A stretch of 51,410 bases of DNA from Lachnospiraceae bacterium (GTDB taxonomy: Bacteria > Bacillota > Clostridia > Lachnospirales > Lachnospiraceae): contig QXWW01000032.1 of assembly GCA_009911185.1 (NCBI GenBank), positions 1 through 51,410 on the forward strand, read 5' to 3'. Shown here one piece after another: positions 32,927-41,041 of the stretch. The position numbers were made by a program, and so were the translations under genes. The notes under the pieces are model-generated. The model was not told the DNA's origin, did no database searches, and worked only from the letters and a program-made list of their open reading frames with translations. Each line of letters opens with the position of its first letter. The first letter of the stretch is position 1.

Positions 32927-33706
32927 ATGGAAGAAAAAAAGCTTGTGGAAGATTTGACAGCATTTGGCCTGACAGGACAGGAGGCGTTAATTTATCTGGA
33001 ACTGTTCCGCGCAGGAACCAGTAATGGATACGAATTGTCAAAATGTACAGGCATTTCCCGTTCAAATGTATACAAAGCGCTCGAAGCGCTGGCAGAGAAG
33101 GGAGCAGCATATGTCAGTGAAGGAACCTCCCGTAAGTATACGGCGATGGAAGTGAGAGAATTTTGTCAGAATAAGATTGCAAGTCTTGCCAGAAAACAGG
33201 ATTTTCTCATAGAGCATATGCCTAAGGAGCGAAAGGAAGCCGAGGGCTATATCACGATTGTTTCCGATGAGAACATTGCCGATAAAATACGCAACATGCT
33301 GCTGAAAGCAGAGCAAAGGGTTTATCTTTCCATGTCTTTTTTTCTGCTTTTGCAGTTTCAAAAGGAACTGAGGGAATTAGCGGCAAGAAAAATTAAGGTG
33401 GTAGTTTTGACTTCCTTCTCAAAAGAGGAAAACGAGGAGGTTTCTCCGCAGAAGATGAAAGGAATCAAAGTCTACGCGACATCCGATAAGAAGAATCAGA
33501 TTGGTATTATAACAGATTCCAAATATGTACTTACCGGAGAGTTGGGGAAGGGAAGAGACAGCACCTGCCTGTACACTGGACAGGTAAATTTTGTCCAGGT
33601 ATTTAAAAATTCCATGAAAAATGAAATCCGTCTGCTGGAACTGGAAAAAGAGCATACTAACTGCGATGTATGCACAGCGCTTGTAAATGCCGGAAAACAG
33701 GCATGA
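32927..33706 (+). CDS. TrmB-family transcriptional regulator
   Basis: This 259-residue protein has a winged helix at about residues 8-75 (AFGLTGQEALIYLELFRAG, then GISRSNVYKALEALAEKGAA), diagnostic for TrmB. The C-terminal half resembles the effector part (VVVLTSFSKEE, GIKVYATSDKKNQIGIITDS) that binds sugars in archaeal members. The ligand here is unknown. The start at 32927 has GGAGG seven bases upstream; ATG 32912 overlaps that site. The operator over its promoter suggests self-control. LysA follows after 48 bases on the same strand and may be controlled with it. Confidence 0.85.
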   Translation: MEEKKLVEDLTAFGLTGQEALIYLELFRAGTSNGYELSKCTGISRSNVYKALEALAEKGAAYVSEGTSRKYTAMEVREFCQNKIASLARKQDFLIEHMPKERKEAEGYITIVSDENIADKIRNMLLKAEQRVYLSMSFFLLLQFQKELRELAARKIKVVVLTSFSKEENEEVSPQKMKGIKVYATSDKKNQIGIITDSKYVLTGELGKGRDSTCLYTGQVNFVQVFKNSMKNEIRLLELEKEHTNCDVCTALVNAGKQA

Positions 33707-33754
33707 AAGCCGTAAAGATATAAAAATCTGCAGAACAAAGGAGTAAGCAACATC

Positions 33755-35029
33755 ATGAAGAAAGAACCGTTTGTGACCAAGGAACAACTGAAAGAAATCG
33801 TAAAAAAATATCCCACCCCGTTTCACCTCTACGACGAAAAAGGGATCCGCGCCAATGCTCAGGCGTTGAAAGAAGCATTTTCCTGGAATAAAGGATTTAA
33901 AGAATATTTTGCCGTAAAAGCAACTCCCAATCCGTTTCTCATTAATATCTTAAAGGAGTACGGATGCGGATGCGACTGTTCTTCCCTGACAGAACTGATG
34001 CTTGCGGATGCTTTGCATTTCCAGGGGAAGGATATCATGTTTTCTTCTAATGCCACGCCGGCAGAAGAATTTGAATTAGCTGAAAAAATGGGGGCGGTCA
34101 TCAATTTGGACGACTTTACCCATATAGATTTTCTGGAAAAAACGATTGGTTATATCCCGGAAACGATAAGCTGCCGCTATAATCCCGGCGGGGTATTTAA
34201 AATCAGCAACAGCATTATGGACAATCCAAGCGAAGCAAAGTATGGATTTACCAAAGAGCAGCTTTTTGAAGGGTTTAAAGTACTGAAAGAAAAAGGAGCC
34301 AAATATTTTGGCATTCATGCATTTCTGGCGAGCAATACGGTAACGAATGAATATTATCCAATCCTGGCAAGAACTTTATTTGAGACGGCAGTGAAGTTAA
34401 AAGAAGAAACGGGCGCAGATATCCGTTTTATTAATTTGTCCGGTGGAATTGGAATCCCCTACCGTCCCGAGGAGGAGCCAAATGATATTCGAGCTATTGG
34501 TGAAGGCGTCCGAAAAGTCTATGAAGAAATATTGGTTCCGGCTGGTATGGGAGACGTGGCAATTTATACAGAACTGGGACGCTTTATGATGGGGCCGTAT
34601 GGCTGTCTGGTGACGACTGCTATCCATGAAAAGCATACGTATAAGGAGTATATTGGCTGCGACGCCTGCGCTGTAAATCTAATGCGGCCCGCCATGTACA
34701 GCGCCTACCATCATATTACGGTTATGGGAAAGGAGGAGCTTGTCTGCGACCATAAGTATGATATTACAGGTTCCCTCTGTGAAAATAATGATAAATTTGC
34801 CGTCGACCGGATGCTGCCAAGAATTGACAAGGGAGATCTTCTGGTTATTCATGACACGGGAGCACATGGCTTCTCTATGGGGTACAATTATAATGGAAAA
34901 TTAAAATCGGCCGAGGTATTGCTCAAAGAAGACGGAAGTACCCAATTAATTCGCCGCGCAGAAACGCCGGAGGATTATTTTGCAACATTTGACTGTTTTG
35001 ATATTCTGAAAGATATGAAGTTTCGATAA
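33755..35029 (+). CDS. lysA: Diaminopimelate decarboxylase-family PLP enzyme
   Basis: This 424-residue fold-type III PLP decarboxylase is of the LysA class. Lys55 in EYFAVKATPNP is the PLP lysine. NLSGGIGIPYRPEE is the phosphate-binding loop, and Cys342 in GSLCENNDKFAVDR takes the place of the catalytic Cys contributed across the dimer. Most LysA proteins read C-E-S-G-D there; C-E-N-N-D is a variant, so activity on another diamino acid or carboxynorspermidine cannot be excluded. The expected job is making lysine from meso-diaminopimelate. AAAGGAG lies 11 bases upstream of the start. The small gene at 35044 follows after 14 bases. Confidence 0.85.
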   Translation: MKKEPFVTKEQLKEIVKKYPTPFHLYDEKGIRANAQALKEAFSWNKGFKEYFAVKATPNPFLINILKEYGCGCDCSSLTELMLADALHFQGKDIMFSSNATPAEEFELAEKMGAVINLDDFTHIDFLEKTIGYIPETISCRYNPGGVFKISNSIMDNPSEAKYGFTKEQLFEGFKVLKEKGAKYFGIHAFLASNTVTNEYYPILARTLFETAVKLKEETGADIRFINLSGGIGIPYRPEEEPNDIRAIGEGVRKVYEEILVPAGMGDVAIYTELGRFMMGPYGCLVTTAIHEKHTYKEYIGCDACAVNLMRPAMYSAYHHITVMGKEELVCDHKYDITGSLCENNDKFAVDRMLPRIDKGDLLVIHDTGAHGFSMGYNYNGKLKSAEVLLKEDGSTQLIRRAETPEDYFATFDCFDILKDMKFR

Positions 35030-35043
35030 TAAGAGGATATGTG

Positions 35044-35352
35044 ATGATTGAACGCAAAGATATTTTATCCATTCCTTATCTGCAAAAGGCAACGTTTACC
35101 GGAAGCTATGAGGGGCTGCGCTTCCGGTTTGCAGTGATAAAGCGGCCGTCAGAGAAAGCGGGAGAGGATCAGCAGATGCTTGAGATAACGGCATGGGAGG
35201 CGCCTTACAGCTGCGACGCCACTTCGGAAGAGAAAAAACAGCGGATTGAGAGAGAATTTTCAGAAGAGGGAATAAGGCAGGGGATTGACTGGCTGAATAG
35301 ATTGTGGGAAGCAGAGCCGGAGAAGTGGAAAATGGCAAAGACGAATTTCTGA
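35044..35352 (+). CDS. Small hypothetical protein in the lysA operon
   Basis: This is a 102-residue acidic soluble protein of unknown function. AGAGGA lies about nine bases before the ATG at 35044; a GTG three bases earlier is the alternative start. It has no signal, membrane helix or known motif. The middle reads QMLEITAWEAPYSCDATSEE and the C-terminus is a Trp-rich amphipathic helix (GIDWLNRLWEAEPEKW). Its close spacing behind lysA implies co-transcription. Confidence 0.65.
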   Translation: MIERKDILSIPYLQKATFTGSYEGLRFRFAVIKRPSEKAGEDQQMLEITAWEAPYSCDATSEEKKQRIEREFSEEGIRQGIDWLNRLWEAEPEKWKMAKTNF

Positions 35353-35414
35353 AGTTTTTTCTTTTTAGAAAAGCATATACTCTGCCTTAGCAAAGTAACT
35401 CCGATAAATAAAAA

Positions 35415-35445
35415 AGCTGAGGCTTCCATTATAAAAGTCTCAGCT
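35415..35445 (-). terminator. Terminator of tRNA-Leu (minus strand)
   Basis: AGCTGAG and CTCAGCT arms with inner CTT/AAG pairing are followed, on the minus strand, by seven T. It lies ten bases behind the tRNA. It may also stop the lysA transcript from the other side. Confidence 0.8.
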
Positions 35446-35454
35446 ACTTCTTAC

Positions 35455-35537
35455 TGCCGGCAATGGGACTTGAACCCATACGTGGTTGCCCACAACAGAT
35501 TTTGAGTCTGCCTCGTCTGCCATTCCGACACGCCGGC
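35455..35537 (-). tRNA. tRNA-Leu (CAA)
   Basis: The minus-strand cloverleaf has an acceptor GCCGGCG/TGCCGGC with one G-T pair, anticodon loop CTCAAAA with CAA (complement of 35502-35504) and a long variable arm (TTGTGGGCAACCAC), as in class II tRNAs. The T-loop is TTCAAGT and the discriminator A. Confidence 0.95.
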
Positions 35538-35563
35538 AAGTTCTTTGTTACCCGAACGAGCTT

Positions 35564-35592
35564 ATTCTAGCATATCCGAAACAGGAATGCAA
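35564..35592 (-). promoter_or_regulatory. Promoter of tRNA-Leu
   Basis: On the minus strand, TTGCAT and TAGAAT are separated by 17 bases, ending 26 bases before the tRNA. The rest of the gap up to 35848 shows no clear element; CTGTCA/TGACAG near 35752-35773 is a weak dyad. Confidence 0.6.
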
Positions 35593-35848
35593 GGGTTTTT
35601 CAAAAAATATTGAAGAATATTGCAAAATATGATAGAATTTGCCGTGGAAAAGTTGAAAAAATTAAGGCGCCGGCGGCGTTTGGCAGTTCCTTCTTTCATA
35701 TGGATATTTTGTTACCGCCAATAGTACGGATTTTGTGCAAATTAATATTCTGTCAAAAAGGAATCTGACAGTGTATCAAAAATTGAGGAAGAACGCTTCC
35801 TGCCGCCGGAATCTTAATAAATAATAACGAAGAAAAGAGGAAATGATA

Positions 35849-36232
35849 ATGATGAAAAAAGCAATCAATGCAGAAAAAGCGCCGGCGGCAGTGGGACCTT
35901 ATGTACATGCAGTGGAAGCGGGTGGACTGATTTTTACATCAGGGCAGTTGGGCTTGATTCCAGAGAGCGGCCTATTGCCGGAAGGCGTAGAGGCGCAGAC
36001 GCATCAGAGTCTGAAGAATCTTGCCGTTGTGCTGGAAGCAGCGGGCAGCGATCTTGACCATGCGGTAAAGACTAACGTATTTTTGAACGATATCAATGAT
36101 TTTACCAAAGTAAATGAAATCTATGCACAATATTTTCGTGGAGAAACCCCAGCCCGTTCCTGCGTACAGGCAGCAAAGCTGCCCAAAGGGGGACTTGTGG
36201 AAATTGAAGTGATTGCTGTAAAGAAAGATTAA
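35849..36232 (+). CDS. RidA-family enamine/imine deaminase
   Basis: This 127-residue protein of the YjgF/YER057c/UK114 family hydrolyses reactive enamine and imine intermediates released by PLP enzymes. Family marks are APAAVGPYVHAVEAGGLIFTSGQ, NVFLNDINDFTKVNEIYAQYF and the arginine in PARSCVQAAKLPKGG that binds the substrate carboxylate. It is near the usual 125-130 residue length. Three in-frame ATG codons are possible; AGAGG eight bases before 35849 favours that one. It lies 13 bases before the aminopeptidase gene and is co-transcribed with it. Confidence 0.92.
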   Translation: MMKKAINAEKAPAAVGPYVHAVEAGGLIFTSGQLGLIPESGLLPEGVEAQTHQSLKNLAVVLEAAGSDLDHAVKTNVFLNDINDFTKVNEIYAQYFRGETPARSCVQAAKLPKGGLVEIEVIAVKKD

Positions 36233-36245
36233 AGGAGCAAAATCA

Positions 36246-38036
36246 GTGACGGTAGATAGATTGGAAGCGCTTCGTGCAGAAATGCGTATGCGGGGGATTG
36301 ACGTATATCTCGTGCCCGCTTCAGATTTTCATGGATCTGAGTATGTGGGAGATTATTTCAAGGCAAGAGAATATCTCACAGGTTTTAGCGGTTCGGCAGG
36401 AACTGCAGTGATAACTTTGACAGAGGCGGGTTTGTGGACGGATGGAAGATATTTCATTCAGGCAGAACGCCAGTTGCAGGCAGGCCATGTGACGCTTTAT
36501 AAAATGGGAGAGGAAGGGGTTCCTTCTGTCGAAGAATATGTGGAACGAAAACTTCCCGCAGGCGGATGCCTTGGTTTTGACGGTCGGGTAGTGAGTGCCG
36601 GAGCCGGAGAAGCGTATGCGAAGCTTGCTTCTGAGAAGCAGTGCAGGCTTGCCGCTACCGAGGATTTGGCAGGAATTATCTGGAAAAACCGTCCGCGGCT
36701 GCAGCAGAAGCCTGTATTTGTCCTCGAAGAAAAATATGCAGGCGAAAGTGTGGAAAGTAAGTTAAATAGAGTGCGGAAGAAGATGCGGGAAAAACAGGCG
36801 GATGTGCACATCCTTACTTCATTGTATGATATTGCCTGGCTGTTTAATATCCGGGGCGGAGATATTGCCCATGTGCCGGTAGCGATGTCTTTTGCGTCTG
36901 TGACGATGGAGGAAAGTTATTGGTTCGTCAATGAGGAAGTTCTTGGGGAAGAAGTACAAGCATACTGCAGAGAGCATGATATTTCGTTAAAGCCCTATTG
37001 GGATATCTATGACTATGCAGAGCATATTGCGGAAGAGACAAGGGTACTTCTTGACAAAGGAGCTGTTAATTACAGAATTGTCAGCAGTTTGCGGGCGGGC
37101 GTGTCAGTACTTTCCGATAAGAATCCCACAGAGCAGATGAAAGCGGTAAAAAATCAGACGGAGCTTTCCAATATCCGTATGGCCCATGTGAAAGACGGCG
37201 TAGCTTTTACAAAGTTTATGTACTGGCTGAAAACCAATATTGGACGGGAAATGCTTACGGAACGTTCGGCGTCAGATTATCTGGAAACATGCAGGCGGGC
37301 ACAGGAAAACTTTGTAGATTTAAGTTTTGATACCATCAGCGCGTACGGGGCGAATGCGGCAATGATGCATTATACGGCGACGGAAGAGACGGACGCCAGG
37401 CTTAAGCCGCAGGGTTTTCTGCTGGTGGACTCCGGAGGGCATTATCTGGAAGGGAGCACGGATATTACCAGAACGATTGCCTTAGGCGCATTGTCCAAAG
37501 AGGAAAAGCTGTACTTTACGACAGTCTGCCGTGCCAATCTCAATCTGGCGGCGGCGAAATTTCTTTACGGATGCCGGGGAAGCAATCTTGATATTCTGGC
37601 AAGAGGGCCTTTGTGGAATCTGGGGTTGGATTATAAGTGCGGAACCGGACATGGAATCGGATATCTTTTGAATGTCCATGAAGGGCCGAATAATTTTCGC
37701 TGGCGCACCGCCTCAGAAAACAGTGGCGACTGTATCCTGGAAGAAGGTATGGTGACAACGGACGAACCGGGTGTGTATCTGGAAGGAAGATTTGGCATTC
37801 GCACCGAGAATGAGCTTCTATGCAAAAAGGCTGAGAAGAATGCGTATGGACAGTTTATGGAATTTGAAACCATTACGTATGCGCCGATTGATTTGGACGC
37901 CGTTGTTCCTGAGCAGATGACGCAGACAGAACGTGGATTGCTCAACGACTATCATAAAATGGTCTATGAGAAAATTTCCCCCTATTTGGAACCGCAGGTA
38001 AAAGAATGGCTGAAAGTATATACGAGAGAGATATGA
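36246..38036 (+). CDS. Xaa-Pro aminopeptidase-type M24 metallopeptidase
   Basis: This 596-residue cytosolic enzyme is of the eukaryote-like aminopeptidase P1 size class, with two creatinase-like N-terminal domains and a pita-bread catalytic domain (about 315-530). It removes an N-terminal residue before proline. All five metal ligands are visible: Asp395 in LVDSGG, Asp406 in GSTDIT, His469 in GTGHGIG, Glu507 in TDEPGVY and Glu521 in IRTENEL. A GTG start follows AAAGGAG at about eight bases. No signal peptide is present. It forms a two-gene unit with the RidA gene. Confidence 0.93.
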   Translation: MTVDRLEALRAEMRMRGIDVYLVPASDFHGSEYVGDYFKAREYLTGFSGSAGTAVITLTEAGLWTDGRYFIQAERQLQAGHVTLYKMGEEGVPSVEEYVERKLPAGGCLGFDGRVVSAGAGEAYAKLASEKQCRLAATEDLAGIIWKNRPRLQQKPVFVLEEKYAGESVESKLNRVRKKMREKQADVHILTSLYDIAWLFNIRGGDIAHVPVAMSFASVTMEESYWFVNEEVLGEEVQAYCREHDISLKPYWDIYDYAEHIAEETRVLLDKGAVNYRIVSSLRAGVSVLSDKNPTEQMKAVKNQTELSNIRMAHVKDGVAFTKFMYWLKTNIGREMLTERSASDYLETCRRAQENFVDLSFDTISAYGANAAMMHYTATEETDARLKPQGFLLVDSGGHYLEGSTDITRTIALGALSKEEKLYFTTVCRANLNLAAAKFLYGCRGSNLDILARGPLWNLGLDYKCGTGHGIGYLLNVHEGPNNFRWRTASENSGDCILEEGMVTTDEPGVYLEGRFGIRTENELLCKKAEKNAYGQFMEFETITYAPIDLDAVVPEQMTQTERGLLNDYHKMVYEKISPYLEPQVKEWLKVYTREI

Positions 38037-38184
38037 AACAGATGCATAGATGTAATAAAGTGTGAAAAATATAACAAATGCCGCGGCCTTCTGGCACATG
38101 TGGGGCAATGTCTGACGGAATGCGGCTTCGCATACGTTCTGAGGTCTTGTATTAGAAAAATACAGGGCAGGGGAAAAATAGAAC

Positions 38185-38220
38185 TTTTAAAACGTTTCCA
38201 TTTGGTGTAAAATAGAAACG
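38185..38220 (+). promoter_or_regulatory. Possible polA promoter with dyad
   Basis: TTTTAA and TAAAAT are separated by 17 bases. CGTTTC (38193) and GAAACG (38215) form an inverted repeat around the -10 box. The -35 box is poor, so the call is tentative. Confidence 0.35.
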
Positions 38221-38278
38221 ATATGGTTAAGGTACAACGAAAAGCAGAAAGAAAGTAGGACAGAGGTCACAGCATTTT

Positions 38279-41020
38279 ATGAGTAAAAAAATAGTTTTGA
38301 TTGATGGACACAGTATTTTGAACCGCGCTTTTTTTGGGATTCCAGACCTCACCAACGCCGAGGGGCTTCATACCAACGCCGTGTATGGATTTTTAAATAT
38401 CCTGTTTCGGATTCTGGAGGAGGAAAAGCCGGACTATCTGACGGTGGCATTTGATGTGCATGCCCCTACGTTTCGCCATAAAATGTATGAAGCATACAAG
38501 GGTACACGAAAGCCGATGGCGGAGGAATTAATACAGCAGGTTCCGGTAATGAAAGAAGTGCTGAAGGCAATGGGCGTCGTCATTGTGGAAAAAGAAGGTT
38601 ATGAGGCGGACGATATTCTGGGGACCATTGCCAGGAGAAGCGAGCGGGAAGGGCTTCAGGTTTCACTGGTTTCCGGAGACAGAGATCTGCTGCAGCTTGC
38701 CAGTGATAAAATCAGGATCAGGATTCCCAAGACGAAGCGTACCGGTACGGAAATTGAAGATTATTATGCAGAAGATGTGAAGGAAAAATACCGGGTGACG
38801 CCGGAAGAATTTATTGATGTGAAAGCATTGATGGGGGATACTGCAGATAATATTCCGGGAGTACCGGGAATCGGAGAGAAGACGGCCACAAATCTGATTG
38901 TGACATATGGAACTATTGAAAATGCCTATGAACATATTGAACAGGTGAAACCTCCCCGCGCACAGAATAACCTGCGCGAGCATTACGACACGGCAAAGCT
39001 GAGCAAGGTTCTGGCGACGATTGACGTAAATGTTCCCCTTGATTATGATGTGAATCAGGCAAAACTGGGCAATCTGTTTACCCCTGAGGCGTATGTGTGG
39101 ATGAAAAAACTGGAATTTAAGCATATGTTAAACCGTTTTTCTGTGGAAGCGCCGGAGAATCCTGTGGAGCAGTATTTTCAGACGATTACCAAGAAGGCGC
39201 AGGCGGAGAAGGTGATTGCGGAGGCGTGGAAGACAGATAGCGCAGGTTTTTGCCTTTTTGCAGATCCGCGTTTGGAACCGGCAGAGGCGGAAGGACAGTT
39301 GACCCTGGAAAATGTGTTTGGAGTGGACTCCAAACAGAATGCAAAGAAAGACCGCTGCGGAAAGGAAGCGCAGATATTGGGACTTGCCCTGGCGTACGGT
39401 GAGCAAAAAATCTGTTTTCTGATGGCAGGAGGCGAACTTACAGGAGAGTATCTGGCAGAAGAGGCAGAAAAACTGGTCAGACAGGTGAAGACGGCGGCGA
39501 CTTTTGATCTGAAATCCCAGCTTGGATATTTTTCTATTTCAGAGGACGACAGAAATCATGTAGACGATGTACTGATTGAAGCGTACTTGCTGAATCCTTT
39601 AAAAAATGATTATGCCTATGATGATGTGGCCAAAGAGCATTTGGATTTGCTGGTTCCTGCACGGCAGGATTTGCTGGGAAAATTGTCTATGTCGCAGGCA
39701 ATACATGAAAAGAGGAACGAGGCGTCCCAGTACGCCTGTTGGATGGCCTATACGGCATTTAAAGGAGCCAGGGTATTGAAGAGGAAGCTGAACGAGATGG
39801 GAATGTGGAAGCTTTATCGTGAAATTGAGCTGCCGCTGGTCTATACCCTTTATGATATGGAGCGGGAGGGGGTAATGGTGAACGCTTCACAGTTAAAAGC
39901 ATATGGAGAAGAACTTTCCGGCAAGATTGGGCAGCTGGAACAAGAAATCTGTGAGGACGCCGGGGAGGTATTCAATATCAATTCTCCCAAACAGTTAGGG
40001 ACCATTCTCTTTGATAAGCTTAAAATGCCTTACGGAAAGAAGACAAAGACCGGGTATTCCACTGCTGCAGACGTATTAGAGAAACTGGCGGGGGAATATC
40101 CTCTGGTATCTAAAATTTTAGAATACCGCCAGCTTACGAAATTAAAATCCACCTATGCAGAAGGGCTTGCAAATTACATTCAGGCAGACGGCAGAATCCG
40201 TTCCAGTTTTCACCAGACAATTACGGCGACCGGGCGCATCAGCAGTACGGAGCCAAACCTGCAGAATATACCAATCCGCATGGAATTAGGCAGACTGATA
40301 CGCAAGGTATTCATTCCCAGAGAAGGCTGCGTATTGATTGATGCGGATTATTCACAGATTGAGCTGCGGGTACTGGCCCATATGTCCGGAGATGAAAACC
40401 TGATTCATGCCTATCAGCAGGCGCAGGATATCCACAGGATGACGGCTTCACAGGTATTCCATGTGCCGTTTGAGGAAGTGACAGCGCTGCAGAGAAGGAA
40501 TGCCAAGGCCGTTAATTTTGGAATTGTATACGGAATCAGTTCGTTTGGCCTCAGCCAGGACTTAAGTATTACCACAAAGGAAGCGGCGGCGTATATTCAG
40601 TCCTATTTTGAGACGTATCCGGGCGTGAAACAATTTTTGGACCGGCAGGTGAAACAGGCCAGGGAACAGGGCTATGTTGCAACCATGTATGGCAGGAGAA
40701 GACCCGTTCCGGAATTAGCTTCCAGCAATTACGCACAGCGTTCGTTTGGAGAGCGTGTAGCGATGAATTCTCCAATACAGGGGACTGCGGCTGATATTAT
40801 CAAGATTGCCATGATCCGGGTCAGCCGGTCTTTAAAGGAACAGAACCTGCGCTCAAAATTAATTCTCCAGGTACATGACGAACTCCTGATAGAAGCCTGG
40901 GAAGATGAAATAGAGCAGGTAAAAGCAATTTTAAAGAAGGATATGGAGTCCGCAGCAGAACTTTCGATAAAGCTGGAAATCGATATGAAACAGGGAAAAG
41001 ACTGGTACGAAGCACATTAA
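38279..41020 (+). CDS. polA: DNA polymerase I
   Basis: This 913-residue polymerase acts in repair and Okazaki-fragment processing. The 5'-3' exonuclease domain (1-300) has LIDGHSILNRAFFG, GYEADDILG, SGDRDLLQL and PGVPGIGEKTA. The central 3'-5' exonuclease-like domain (about 310-490) lacks the D-x-E metal motif, so proofreading is probably absent, as in other Gram-positive enzymes. The polymerase domain has motif A DADYSQIELR (near 688), motif B RRNAKAVNFGIVYGIS and motif C VHDE (865-868). AGAGG lies loosely upstream of the ATG. coaE follows within 21 bases, the classic polA-coaE neighbourhood of Firmicutes, here without mutM. Confidence 0.97.
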   Translation: MSKKIVLIDGHSILNRAFFGIPDLTNAEGLHTNAVYGFLNILFRILEEEKPDYLTVAFDVHAPTFRHKMYEAYKGTRKPMAEELIQQVPVMKEVLKAMGVVIVEKEGYEADDILGTIARRSEREGLQVSLVSGDRDLLQLASDKIRIRIPKTKRTGTEIEDYYAEDVKEKYRVTPEEFIDVKALMGDTADNIPGVPGIGEKTATNLIVTYGTIENAYEHIEQVKPPRAQNNLREHYDTAKLSKVLATIDVNVPLDYDVNQAKLGNLFTPEAYVWMKKLEFKHMLNRFSVEAPENPVEQYFQTITKKAQAEKVIAEAWKTDSAGFCLFADPRLEPAEAEGQLTLENVFGVDSKQNAKKDRCGKEAQILGLALAYGEQKICFLMAGGELTGEYLAEEAEKLVRQVKTAATFDLKSQLGYFSISEDDRNHVDDVLIEAYLLNPLKNDYAYDDVAKEHLDLLVPARQDLLGKLSMSQAIHEKRNEASQYACWMAYTAFKGARVLKRKLNEMGMWKLYREIELPLVYTLYDMEREGVMVNASQLKAYGEELSGKIGQLEQEICEDAGEVFNINSPKQLGTILFDKLKMPYGKKTKTGYSTAADVLEKLAGEYPLVSKILEYRQLTKLKSTYAEGLANYIQADGRIRSSFHQTITATGRISSTEPNLQNIPIRMELGRLIRKVFIPREGCVLIDADYSQIELRVLAHMSGDENLIHAYQQAQDIHRMTASQVFHVPFEEVTALQRRNAKAVNFGIVYGISSFGLSQDLSITTKEAAAYIQSYFETYPGVKQFLDRQVKQAREQGYVATMYGRRRPVPELASSNYAQRSFGERVAMNSPIQGTAADIIKIAMIRVSRSLKEQNLRSKLILQVHDELLIEAWEDEIEQVKAILKKDMESAAELSIKLEIDMKQGKDWYEAH

Positions 41021-41041
41021 GAGAAAAGGATGGAGGGAATT

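Noticed and set aside
32821-33024. 67-codon frame starting in the tail of repeat copy F
   Set aside because: It overlaps the TrmB-type gene out of frame and its start belongs to the repeat tail.
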